Below, piece by piece: positions 1 to 7,211 of a stretch of DNA of 9,963 bases. The position numbers and the translations under genes were made by a program. Within the stretch, counting starts at the first letter, position 1; each line of letters starts with the position of its first letter. A model generated the notes under the pieces. That model saw only the letters and a program-made list of their open reading frames with translations. It did not search any database and was not told the DNA's origin. Source of the stretch: Anaerolineales bacterium (lineage in GTDB: Bacteria > Chloroflexota > Anaerolineae > 4572-78 > NAK82). The stretch lies in assembly GCA_024643945.1 (NCBI GenBank), contig JAHELX010000180.1:1-9963 (forward strand), read 5' to 3'.

Positions 1-31
1 TGCGGTGCGGGGTATCACGCCCCGCACCGCA
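1..31. repeat. Perfect inverted repeat (12-bp stem, 7-nt loop) upstream of the ABC ATPase gene
   Basis: Bases 1-12 are the exact reverse complement of bases 20-31, leaving a 7-nt loop (tatcacg, 13-19). The stem is very GC rich. The sequence after it is A-rich rather than a T-run, so it does not look like a classical intrinsic terminator for a plus-strand transcript. In ribose-type ABC operons the binding-protein gene often lies just upstream of the ATPase, and a hairpin there can protect the upstream mRNA and lower downstream expression. That role is inferred, because the upstream gene is outside the window. The repeat may extend left of base 1. Confidence 0.8.
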
Positions 32-51
32 TAAAATCAGGAGATGATGGG

Positions 52-828
52 ATGGATTATCTACTCCAACTAAAGGATATCTCCAAGACGTTTGGTGAAG
101 TGGCGGCGGTGCGCCACGTCAATTTTGAGGTCGCACCGGGTGAGATTGTGGGACTGCTCGGCGACAACGGCGCGGGCAAATCCACCCTGGTCAAGATTAT
201 TACTGGCTATTATCAGCCGGATCCCGGCGGCGAGATTTACTGGGAGGATCAAAAGGTCGAGCACCTGTCCGTTGCCAAAGCGCGCGACCTGGGCATCGAG
301 GTCGTCTACCAGGAAAGGGCGTTGGCGGACCAGCAGTCCTTGTGGCGGAATATCTTCATGGGACGAGAGATTGCGAATCGCTGGGGCGTCCTCGACATCG
401 ACAAGATGCACGAGGAAACCAGCAAACTGATGCAGACCGCCATGGGCTTCACATCGGCTGCCGTCACGCCCGGGTCCGTCGTCAAGACTTTTTCCGGCGG
501 CGAACGCCAGGGCGTGGCCATCACGCGCGCCCTCTATTTCAAGGCTGAACTCATCATTCTCGATGAGCCTACCATGGGCTTATCTCTTTCCGAGACCAAG
601 AAATGCCTGGAATTCGTCGCCGGCATCAAGAGTGCAGGCAAGTCTGCCATCTTTATTGACCACAATATCTTTCACGTCTATCCTGTCGCCGACCGGATTG
701 TGGTTTTGGACCGGGGCAGGGTCGCGGGTCAATTCATGAAGGGTGAACTCACGCTCGATGAACTGATTGACCAGTTGCAGCTTGTTGCTCAGACGGGAAA
801 GCTCGAAGTCAAGGATCAACCAGCGTGA
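52..828 (+). CDS. Ribose/fructose-type sugar ABC transporter ATP-binding protein (single nucleotide-binding domain)
   Basis: This cytoplasmic ATPase subunit powers import of a sugar or polyol through the permease encoded next. All ABC motifs are visible in the 258-residue product: Walker A GDNGAGKST (37-45), Q-loop Gln87 in VVYQE, signature FSGGE (147-151), Walker B LIILDEPT (167-174) and switch His204 in FIDHN. It has one nucleotide-binding domain, whereas RbsA, AraG and XylG carry two in about 500 residues. It therefore resembles the FrcA-type short ATPases, which would work as a homodimer. ATG 52 is chosen because AGGAG (39-43) lies 8 nt upstream; the ATGs at 44 and 47 are out of frame. 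The gap to the permease is 20 bp, so the two are almost certainly co-transcribed. The exact substrate cannot be read from this subunit; the AraB/AraD genes downstream suggest a pentose or pentitol. Confidence 0.93.
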   Translation: MDYLLQLKDISKTFGEVAAVRHVNFEVAPGEIVGLLGDNGAGKSTLVKIITGYYQPDPGGEIYWEDQKVEHLSVAKARDLGIEVVYQERALADQQSLWRNIFMGREIANRWGVLDIDKMHEETSKLMQTAMGFTSAAVTPGSVVKTFSGGERQGVAITRALYFKAELIILDEPTMGLSLSETKKCLEFVAGIKSAGKSAIFIDHNIFHVYPVADRIVVLDRGRVAGQFMKGELTLDELIDQLQLVAQTGKLEVKDQPA

Positions 829-848
829 TGGAAATGGAGAGGAGTTAA

Positions 849-1862
849 ATGGATTCAACTGCTGAAGCCGAAAAGCCCATATCGCCCGCCGCGAGAAGAA
901 GCGGGATAGCCAGGTGGGCACGCTGGAATGCCCTGCAGATCGGCATCGTTTTCGTTGCCCTGTTCATCTGGCTTTTGTTCGTGATCGGGGCACCCAAGGT
1001 TTTTATGAGGTACGACATCTACAATGCGCTCATGATCACCACGCCCTACTTCGCTCTGATCGCCCTGCCTTTGACGTTCGTGATCATCGCGGCCGAGATA
1101 GATCTTTCCTTCCCCTCGATCATGGCGTGGGGTATGACCGGCTTCGATCTTGTGTTCCTGGCGACCGGTAGTATCTATCTGAGTTTCATCGCCTGTCTCC
1201 TGGCGGGACTGTTCGCCGGCTGGTTGAACGGCTACATTGTGGTCAGGATCGGCATCCCCTCGCTGGTCACAACGCTCGGGACATCCTTCTTCTGGGCCGG
1301 TGCGGTGATCCTGGTCACGAACGCGCAAGGGCAGGGTCTCACGGCAGTCAGCAATACGTTCCTGTACCATGCCCTGGTAGGCAGGATCGGCGGTGTGCTG
1401 CCCATGCAGTTCCTGTGGATGATCGCTATTGCCATTGCCATGTGGTTCCTTTTGAACCGCACCCGCTTCGGCGCGCACGTGTATCTCGTCGGCGATAACG
1501 TGGACAGTGCCCGGCTGATGGGTGTTAACGTGGACCGCATCAAGATAACGGTCTTTGCCATCGTCGGGGTGACGGCTGCCTTTGCCGGCTGCATCCAGAG
1601 CCTGGACCTGTTGTTCTTCTGGCCCACAATAGGCGGAGGTTATTTGCTGAATACTCTGGCTGCCGTGTTCCTGGGCGGTACCTCGGTCTTTGGTGGCACG
1701 GGAACTATCTTCGGAACGTTTGTGGCATCCTTCATCATCAATATTATCAACCCCGGCATCGTCGCCGTGGGCTTGACCGGATATTGGACGCAGGTCATCT
1801 ACGGTTTGATCATCGTCGTCTCCGTTTCGCTGCAGGCCCTGCTAAGGAGGCGGCTGGTGTAA
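849..1862 (+). CDS. Ribose/xylose-type sugar ABC transporter permease (BPD_transp_2 family)
   Basis: This integral membrane subunit forms the channel of the sugar importer, probably as a homodimer with the ATPase encoded just upstream. The 337-residue product has a hydrophilic N-terminus (1-28) and then many hydrophobic segments, for example about 30-47, 60-82, 110-131, 186-202, 233-249 and 283-300. Family hallmarks are EIDLS (83-87, the counterpart of GGIDLS in RbsC), the cytoplasmic loop NRTRFGAHVYLVGDN (203-217) followed by ARLMGVNVDRIKI, and the late glycine-rich block beginning LGGTSVFGG (275-283). Length is typical of the family. AGAGGAG (838-844) lies 4 nt upstream of ATG 849. The stop (1860-1862) is 11 bp before the next gene, and its last codons carry an AAGGAGG-like sequence. 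No binding-protein gene is in the window. Confidence 0.93.
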   Translation: MDSTAEAEKPISPAARRSGIARWARWNALQIGIVFVALFIWLLFVIGAPKVFMRYDIYNALMITTPYFALIALPLTFVIIAAEIDLSFPSIMAWGMTGFDLVFLATGSIYLSFIACLLAGLFAGWLNGYIVVRIGIPSLVTTLGTSFFWAGAVILVTNAQGQGLTAVSNTFLYHALVGRIGGVLPMQFLWMIAIAIAMWFLLNRTRFGAHVYLVGDNVDSARLMGVNVDRIKITVFAIVGVTAAFAGCIQSLDLLFFWPTIGGGYLLNTLAAVFLGGTSVFGGTGTIFGTFVASFIINIINPGIVAVGLTGYWTQVIYGLIIVVSVSLQALLRRRLV

Positions 1863-1873
1863 AGGGGGCAACC

Positions 1874-2980
1874 GTGAAACATCGCGAGCGGGTGCTGATG
1901 GCCCTCCACCACGAGCGGCCCGACCGCTGCCCCATGCAGGTCAGCTTCACCCCCGAGTTTGCCTCCCGGCTTAAGCACGATCTGGGACTGACGGACGAAG
2001 ATATCCATAACCCTCATGGCGGTGGCAATACGTATGTCTTGGAGCGTGCTTTAGATGAAGATATGCTTTTAACCTCTGTGGGATGGGCCAATTCATATTA
2101 TGCCACTGAAACATACAGTGAGGATGGAGAGACCTACACCGATGAATGGGGCATCACATGGAAGAACGTCGCCTATGAAACAAGATTCGGTAAAGGTCAC
2201 TATACCGAAATGGTGGGTCATCCTCTGGCGGATGACCAGGCCATAGACGCATATCAAGCGCCTGACCCGAACTGCCCCGAGTTATATGCTGAAGCAGAGA
2301 GGCTGATCGAAGAATACAAGGATGAACACTGGATTGTAGGTGTTACGGTCACGACGATTTTTGAAACCGCCTGGGCACTCAGGGGCTACGAGAAAACCCT
2401 GATGGATTTGGCGCTCAACCCCGATTTCATCGAAAGGCTCTTCGACATTCCGTTTCAGTATCACCTCACCGCTGCCAGGAAGCTGGTAGAAATGGGTGTC
2501 GACATGATTTGGACAGGTGATGACGTGGGTGCCCAGAACAGGATGCTCATCTCCCCCGCTACCTGGCGTCGATTCTTCAAACCACGTATGGCTGCATTTA
2601 TTTCCACCCTGAAAAGCATCAATCCGGAGCTAAAAGTAGCCTATCATTCGGATGGGCTCATTTACCCCATCATTCCAGACCTGATTGAAATCGGACTGGA
2701 TGTCCTTAATCCGATTCAACCCAGGTCGATGGAGCCTGAAAGGGTAAAAAAGGAGTTTGGAGATAAATTGTGCTTTTGGGGTTCAATGGATGAGCAGCGT
2801 ACCTTACCCTTCGGCACACCAGCCGATGTGGAAAGAGAGGTAATAGCGCGCTTAAGAACGCTGGGTAAGAATGGGGGGTTGATCATAGGGCCGACGCATC
2901 ACGTGCAGCTTGACACACCCCTGGAAAACTTCTGGGCGATGGTCAATACCATCACGCAAACGCCCTACAGTTCTATCTAA
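1874..2980 (+). CDS. URO-D superfamily protein 1 (HemE-like TIM barrel, function unknown)
   Basis: The 368-residue product belongs to the uroporphyrinogen decarboxylase superfamily. It begins with the family-typical block KHRERVLMALHHERPDRCP (2-20). It then has GDDVGAQNRMLISP (roughly centred on 2520), HSDG at 258-261, the DVLNPIQP strand and FWGSMDEQRTLPFGTP. It lacks the substrate-binding RPPxWxMRQAGR segment of true HemE, so a haem role is unlikely. Methyltransferases MtaA, MtbA and CmuA share the fold, but the HxC zinc motif is HSD here. The reading frame stays open upstream to 1784, inside the permease gene. GTG 1874 is preferred because AAGGGGG (1862-1868) precedes it by 5 nt and homology-like sequence begins exactly there. 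It is a paralogue of the next gene. The first ~120 bases are about 66% GC while much of the rest is 42-50%. Its substrate is unknown. Confidence 0.85.
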   Translation: MKHRERVLMALHHERPDRCPMQVSFTPEFASRLKHDLGLTDEDIHNPHGGGNTYVLERALDEDMLLTSVGWANSYYATETYSEDGETYTDEWGITWKNVAYETRFGKGHYTEMVGHPLADDQAIDAYQAPDPNCPELYAEAERLIEEYKDEHWIVGVTVTTIFETAWALRGYEKTLMDLALNPDFIERLFDIPFQYHLTAARKLVEMGVDMIWTGDDVGAQNRMLISPATWRRFFKPRMAAFISTLKSINPELKVAYHSDGLIYPIIPDLIEIGLDVLNPIQPRSMEPERVKKEFGDKLCFWGSMDEQRTLPFGTPADVEREVIARLRTLGKNGGLIIGPTHHVQLDTPLENFWAMVNTITQTPYSSI

Positions 2981-3006
2981 GTAGAATCACATATTAATTC
3001 CGGGAT

Positions 3007-3033
3007 GTAGGGGCGAAGTCACCTCGCCCCTAC
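3007..3033. repeat. Perfect inverted repeat (10-bp stem, 7-nt loop) between the two URO-D-like genes
   Basis: GTAGGGGCGA (3007-3016) is exactly complementary to TCGCCCCTAC (3024-3033), with loop agtcacc. It lies in the 114-bp gap between two paralogous genes, 26 bp after the first stop. No T-run follows, so it is not a convincing intrinsic terminator. Palindromes starting GTAGGGGCGA are, as I recall, common dispersed elements in Chloroflexota and some cyanobacterial genomes; this could not be checked here. It may be a transcribed REP-like element affecting mRNA stability. Confidence 0.8.
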
Positions 3034-3080
3034 CGCGAAATATGCCGGAGAAATTTCATGGTTTCATTTAGCGCAGCGGC

Positions 3081-3086
3081 AGGAGG
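3081..3086 (+). promoter_or_regulatory. Shine-Dalgarno AGGAGG deciding the start of URO-D-like gene 2
   Basis: A full AGGAGG sits 8 nt upstream of ATG 3095. The in-frame GTG at 3086 overlaps its last base and so cannot be the start it serves. Confidence 0.85.
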
Positions 3087-3094
3087 TGAAACAT

Positions 3095-4243
3095 ATGAAC
3101 TCTCGGGAACGGGTCATGCTGGCCCTGAATCACAAAGAGCCAGACCGTATCCCTATTGATCTGGGCGGGAGTATTTGCTCTTCCATCCACAAAAATGCTT
3201 ACATTGAGTTCAAAAAGTACCTGGGGATGGACTTAGAAGAGATCAAGATGGCGGATTACGTCCAGCAATTGCCTTACCTTGATGAGGCACTTCTGGAGCG
3301 TTTTGATGTAGATTTTCGCATGGTCCAGCTCCCGGCCGCCACCGCAGCGGACGTGGACATTTTTGAGGAAGGCGATTACTATGCCTTCATTGATCGCTGG
3401 GGCTCCAAGTTGCATATGCCCAAAGAGGGAGGGCTGTATTTCGACTGGGTGGATTTTCCGATTAAGGTGGCCACAATGCGGGCACTGGATAACTATGCCT
3501 GGCCACAGCCTGATCCCCCAGAGTATAACGCCCAACTTCGCGAACAGGCCAGGCATCTCTACCAGGAAACAGATTATGCGCTGGTAGGCAGCGCGGTCAT
3601 CGGCGGCGGCATCTTCGAGCAACCGGCCAGAACTATGGGCCTGGAAAACTTCTTCATGGCTTTGGTTTCCGAGCCGCAATTCGCCGATCGCTTGATGGGC
3701 CAGATTACGGATATCTATATCGAGTCTTGCAGCAACTATCTGGAGCAGCTAGGGGAATATCTTCAGGTTTTCACCTATTGGGATGATGTATGTGGTCAGA
3801 ATGGCTGGCTTATTGCGCCTGATGTCTATCGCAAGATGGTCAAGCCCAAACAACGACGCCTGGTAGAGGCGATCAAGCACAAGACAGACGCAAAAATCTA
3901 CTATCACAGCTGCGGCGCTGTTTTTGATTTGATCCCAGATCTGATCGAACTGGGTTTCGACATTCTCAACCCGGTACAAGTTTCGGCACGGGGTATGGAT
4001 ACCAGTCGCCTCAAGAAGGAGTACGGCCAGGATATTGTCTTCTGGGGCGGTGGGGTCGATACTCAGCATGTGTTGCCTTTCGGCCGGCCCGAGGAAGTTG
4101 CCGACGAAGTCAAGCGGCGCATTGATGACCTGGCACCTGACGGGGGGTTTGTCTTTGCTGCGGTCCACAATATCCAGGCCCTTGTGCCCCCGGAAAACAT
4201 CGTCGCTGCCTTCGAGACGGCCCTCCAATACGGGAAGTATTGA
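3095..4243 (+). CDS. URO-D superfamily protein 2 (HemE-like; possible corrinoid methyltransferase relative)
   Basis: The 382-residue product is a second uroporphyrinogen-decarboxylase-like TIM-barrel protein, clearly paralogous to the preceding gene. It opens with SRERVMLALNHKEPDRIPID and contains DDVCGQNGWLIAP (from residue 230), HSCG at 271-274, DLIPDLIELGFDILNPVQ and FWGGGVDTQHVLPFGRP. The HxC pair (His271, Cys273) matches the first part of the His-X-Cys...Cys zinc site of MtaA/MtbA methyltransferases. I see no obvious third ligand Cys in the C-terminal part, so thiol-methyl transfer is only a possibility. HemE-specific N-terminal residues are missing, arguing against haem synthesis. ATG 3095 is fixed by the AGGAGG at 3081-3086. 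It ends 5 bp before the dehydrogenase gene, suggesting translational coupling. No corrinoid-protein gene is visible nearby. Confidence 0.87.
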   Translation: MNSRERVMLALNHKEPDRIPIDLGGSICSSIHKNAYIEFKKYLGMDLEEIKMADYVQQLPYLDEALLERFDVDFRMVQLPAATAADVDIFEEGDYYAFIDRWGSKLHMPKEGGLYFDWVDFPIKVATMRALDNYAWPQPDPPEYNAQLREQARHLYQETDYALVGSAVIGGGIFEQPARTMGLENFFMALVSEPQFADRLMGQITDIYIESCSNYLEQLGEYLQVFTYWDDVCGQNGWLIAPDVYRKMVKPKQRRLVEAIKHKTDAKIYYHSCGAVFDLIPDLIELGFDILNPVQVSARGMDTSRLKKEYGQDIVFWGGGVDTQHVLPFGRPEEVADEVKRRIDDLAPDGGFVFAAVHNIQALVPPENIVAAFETALQYGKY

Positions 4244-4248
4244 TAAGG

Positions 4249-5961
4249 ATGACACAGAAAACGATCGTCATCTGGGGCGCCGGCAAAATCGGGCGTGGGT
4301 TCGTGGCAGACTTGTTCCACACCGCCGGTTACCACATAGTTCTGGTGGACGAATCACCCACGTTGATTGCTCAACTTGGCGTGGCAGGTCGTTATACTGT
4401 GGTGCGGGCTGAAAATGCCGAACGGCGACAGGACGTAGTAATCGAGGGCTATACTGCGTTGTCCACAGCACAAGCGGATCAAATCGCAGCGGCGGTTGCG
4501 GCAGCCGATATCCTGGCGGTAGCCGTATATCCTCAACATTTTGCCCAGGTGACTCGGCAATTGGCGCCAGGGCTGGTACGTCGCCAGGCACAGCGACCCA
4601 GTGCACCCCTCGACATTGTTCTATGCACCAATCTGGCCCACGCGGGACCTCAGTTTTGGGCTTTGCTTCAAGATGCATTGCCCCCTGAATCTCGGGAGTA
4701 CGTGAACTCGCACGTCGGCATCGTCGAGACGTTGGTGATTCGAATCGTGACCGAGCCTCCGGTCCAACTGCGTCGGCGTGAGCCGTTGCTGGTCTGGACC
4801 AATGGCTATCCAGAACTTCCGGCTGATCGCCATGCCTTCAAAGGCGAAATTCCGCAGGTGTCTGGACTTCGTCTGGTGGATGATATGCGCGCCGAAGAGA
4901 CGCGAAAACTCTATACTTACAACATGTTTCAGGCGGCGTTAGCCTACCTGGGTGCCCCGCGCGGGTACAATCTGGTCGTGGAATGTGTGGCTGACCCTGA
5001 AGTACGAGCAGGGGCCGAAGGCGCGCTCCACGAGGTGAGCTGTGCGTTGCAGGCCGAATATGGCTTTACCGCCGACGAGATGGCACGCTGGATAGACAAT
5101 GTTGTGACACAAACAAGCAACCCCATCCTGGGGGACACGGTCAGGCGTCTGGGTGCCGACCCGCGGCGCAAGCTTAAGCGCGAGGACCGGCTGACCGGCC
5201 CGGCTTTGCTGGCGCGTAAACATGATATTCAGCCCAGGCACCTGGTGCGTGCTATCGCGGCGGGGCTGCGCTTCGATGATTCAGATGACCCCGGGACTGC
5301 CTATATACAGCAGCGTATCGCCACTTTGGGCTTGCCGGCTGCGGTGCGCGAAATATGCGGCCTGACCGAAGCGGAATTGGACCTGATCGAGGCGATCGTG
5401 CAGGCCTACCAGCGCCTGGCGTTGGAAGAGAAAGGGGCCAATGCTGCCCAGCAAGCGTATGAACTGGGGTTCAAATACGAAAAGGTTTATCACGGATGTG
5501 GGCAATGCACACTGGCGGCGGTGCTGGAAACGCTAGGTCGGTTCAGCGAGCCTGTCTTTGAGGCTGCAACCGGGCTGTCAGGCGGAATAGGTTTGGCGGG
5601 CGACGCGACATGTTCGGCGCTGACGGGCGCGGTGCTGGCTTTTGGGACGATCTACCCGCGACGGCGTGAAGAATTCGACGGGGATCGCGAAAACAAGTAT
5701 CGCACGTTTGCTATGGCACAACGGCTGCGTGAACGTTATCTCCAACGCTATGGCACTATCAACTGCCACGAGATCCATCGTCATCAGATGGGGCGGGCGT
5801 TTGATCTGCGCGATTCAACCGAGCGCGAGGCATTTGAGGCTGCTGGCGCACACGAGGACAAGTGTACGGACGTGGTAGCGCAGGCAGCCAGATGGGCTGT
5901 CGAGATTATCAACGATGAGCTGATTGAGGATGCCTCAATCGCCCCCCACTCTACCCTATAG
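4249..5961 (+). CDS. Mannitol dehydrogenase-family (MtlD/UxaB-like) oxidoreductase fused to a C-terminal C_GCAxxG_C_C redox-type domain
   Basis: The first ~378 of 570 residues form a polyol-specific long-chain dehydrogenase. There is an NAD(P)-binding GAGKIG (10-15) at the extreme N-terminus, then TNGYPELPADRHAFKGEIP, then the active-site helix KLYTYNMFQ, where Lys220 and Asn225 match the family's K-x4-N-x2-H motif but Gln228 replaces the His. Such enzymes interconvert polyols or hexonates and ketoses. Residues ~395-550 resemble the C_GCAxxG_C_C putative redox-active family: HGCGQC (Cys417, Cys420), TGLSGGIG followed by Cys455 in DATCSALTG, Cys506 in TINCHEI and Cys539 near the end. MtlD is about 380 residues, so the tail is an addition. 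ATG 4249 is preferred; TTG 4240, overlapping the previous stop, is possible and would add three residues. A weak GGGAAG (4232-4237) precedes it. By context it may oxidise a pentitol to feed AraB; the substrate is not shown. Confidence 0.85.
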   Translation: MTQKTIVIWGAGKIGRGFVADLFHTAGYHIVLVDESPTLIAQLGVAGRYTVVRAENAERRQDVVIEGYTALSTAQADQIAAAVAAADILAVAVYPQHFAQVTRQLAPGLVRRQAQRPSAPLDIVLCTNLAHAGPQFWALLQDALPPESREYVNSHVGIVETLVIRIVTEPPVQLRRREPLLVWTNGYPELPADRHAFKGEIPQVSGLRLVDDMRAEETRKLYTYNMFQAALAYLGAPRGYNLVVECVADPEVRAGAEGALHEVSCALQAEYGFTADEMARWIDNVVTQTSNPILGDTVRRLGADPRRKLKREDRLTGPALLARKHDIQPRHLVRAIAAGLRFDDSDDPGTAYIQQRIATLGLPAAVREICGLTEAELDLIEAIVQAYQRLALEEKGANAAQQAYELGFKYEKVYHGCGQCTLAAVLETLGRFSEPVFEAATGLSGGIGLAGDATCSALTGAVLAFGTIYPRRREEFDGDRENKYRTFAMAQRLRERYLQRYGTINCHEIHRHQMGRAFDLRDSTEREAFEAAGAHEDKCTDVVAQAARWAVEIINDELIEDASIAPHSTL

Positions 5962-6071
5962 AACACGACAAACCTTCAAATCAGACCAAGTCGCTTGCTT
6001 CCCCTGGGCAAGTGTATCTCTGTTTAACCTAAAATGGCCAAAGTCCCGTTATGCGGAAAGGAATAATCTAA

Positions 6072-7169
6072 ATGCGCGAGTTCAATGACAAGTTGCATCG
6101 AATGCGAGCTCTGCTTGCGGGGAGAGGCCTGGATGCCGTGCTCCTCCAGCGGGTGAGCAGCTTTGCCTGGGCTACCTGCGGCGCAGCCTCGTATGTCAAT
6201 ACGGCGACAACCGATGGTGCGGCCACGTTGGTCATCACGCCGACCGGCCGCTATCTGCTCACCAATAACATAGAGGCCACGCGTCTGGAACAGGAAGAAA
6301 AATTGTCAGATCAGGGCTGGGAGTTTCGCGTTGCGCCCTGGTACCAAACACACGACGCAGTAAGGGAGCTAACTCGCGGCTTGAAGCTTGGCGCCGATGG
6401 ACCTTATCCTGGTGCAACCGATCTTTCGGCCGAGATGGCTCGTCTTCGGGCCAACCTCAGCCCTGAAGAGGTGGAGCGCTTCCGAACGCTGAGCCGCCTC
6501 TGTGCCGAGGCAATGGATAGTGCAATACGTGCTGTCCGTCCCGGCCAGACCGAGTATCAAATTGCCGGGCTGCTGGCCCACGAGGCGCAGAAGCGCGGTG
6601 CTCAGCCCATCGTCAACCTGATCGCCACTGACGAGCGCGTCTTCTCCTTCCGGCACCCGCTACCTACCGATAAGGAACTCGATCGCTATGTAATGCTGGT
6701 GCTGTGTGGCCGGCGTTGGGGATTGGTCTGCTCCATCACCCGCCTGGTTCACTTTGGCTCCCTGCCGGACGAGCTCCGGCGCAAAATGGAGGCGGTAGCC
6801 CGGGTGGATGCGACCTTCATCACTGCTACCCGCCCCGGTCGTGCGTTGAGCGATATCTTCGAGCGGGCCACGGCAGCTTATGCCGAAACAGGCTTCGCTG
6901 ACGAGTGGCAGCTACACCATCAAGGTGGGCCGGCCGGCTACGAGGCACGGGAATACGTGGCCACGCCTGACTTAACGGACCTGGTTTCGGTTGGCCAGGT
7001 CTATGCCTGGAATCCCTCTATCACTGGCACCAAGTCAGAAGATACCATACTCGTCGCCGAAGATGGCAATGAAGTCTTGACCTCCATACCCGGTTGGCCC
7101 ACGCTGTCCGTCGACGTCGAGGAGCAGGCGGAGCCCGTTCTGCGGCCGGCTATCCTGGAGGTTTCATAA
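6072..7169 (+). CDS. M24 (creatinase/aminopeptidase P)-fold protein with degenerate metal site
   Basis: The 365-residue product has the two-domain layout of Xaa-Pro peptidases and creatinase: an N-terminal domain (about 1-130) starting FNDKLHRMRALLAGRGLDAVLL, and a pita-bread C-terminal domain beginning near LSPEEVERFRTLSRL. In active M24 metallopeptidases two Asp, one His and two Glu bind metals. Here the first Asp position reads Leu211 (LCG), the second Ser221 (SITR in place of DxTR), and the first Glu Asn314 (WNP in place of EP). His282/His283 in HHQGGPAGYEAREY and Glu323 in KSEDTILV remain. It is therefore probably not a classical dinuclear metallopeptidase; a creatinase-like, metal-independent hydrolase or a non-catalytic role is possible. 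ATG 6072 has AAGGA (6058-6062) 9 nt upstream. It follows a 110-bp gap in which I see no convincing promoter and precedes araB by 42 bp. Confidence 0.8.
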   Translation: MREFNDKLHRMRALLAGRGLDAVLLQRVSSFAWATCGAASYVNTATTDGAATLVITPTGRYLLTNNIEATRLEQEEKLSDQGWEFRVAPWYQTHDAVRELTRGLKLGADGPYPGATDLSAEMARLRANLSPEEVERFRTLSRLCAEAMDSAIRAVRPGQTEYQIAGLLAHEAQKRGAQPIVNLIATDERVFSFRHPLPTDKELDRYVMLVLCGRRWGLVCSITRLVHFGSLPDELRRKMEAVARVDATFITATRPGRALSDIFERATAAYAETGFADEWQLHHQGGPAGYEAREYVATPDLTDLVSVGQVYAWNPSITGTKSEDTILVAEDGNEVLTSIPGWPTLSVDVEEQAEPVLRPAILEVS

Positions 7170-7200
7170 GGATACGATTGAACCTGCAATTCACATTCAC

Positions 7201-7206
7201 AGGAGG
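7201..7206 (+). promoter_or_regulatory. Strong Shine-Dalgarno AGGAGG of araB
   Basis: A full AGGAGG lies 5 nt upstream of ATG 7212. The better match compared with the upstream M24 and dehydrogenase genes suggests efficient translation of the kinase. Confidence 0.8.
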
Positions 7207-7211
7207 TTGAC

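Noticed and set aside
855..1478. 207-codon minus-strand open frame
   Set aside because: Antisense to the well-supported permease; the predicted protein is low-complexity and hydrophilic, as expected from the complement of membrane-segment codons.
1784..1873. 30-codon upstream extension of URO-D-like protein 1
   Set aside because: It overlaps the permease in another frame, has no family similarity, and GTG 1874 has a close AAGGGGG site.
3007..3033. Rho-independent terminator after URO-D-like gene 1
   Set aside because: The stem is good but is followed by CGCGAAATATG with no T-run, and the next paralogue continues on the same strand.
1874..4243. Calling the URO-D-like proteins HemE (haem synthesis)
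   Set aside because: The HemE N-terminal RPPxWxMRQAGR substrate segment is missing, the genes are duplicated, and the context is sugar use.
3749..4255. 168-codon minus-strand open frame
   Set aside because: Antisense shadow of URO-D-like gene 2, with no family resemblance and no convincing ribosome site.
5962..6071. Promoter or hairpin between the dehydrogenase and M24 genes
   Set aside because: Only a 5-bp CTTGC/GCAAG pairing (5994-5998/6008-6012) and no well-spaced -35/-10 pair could be found.
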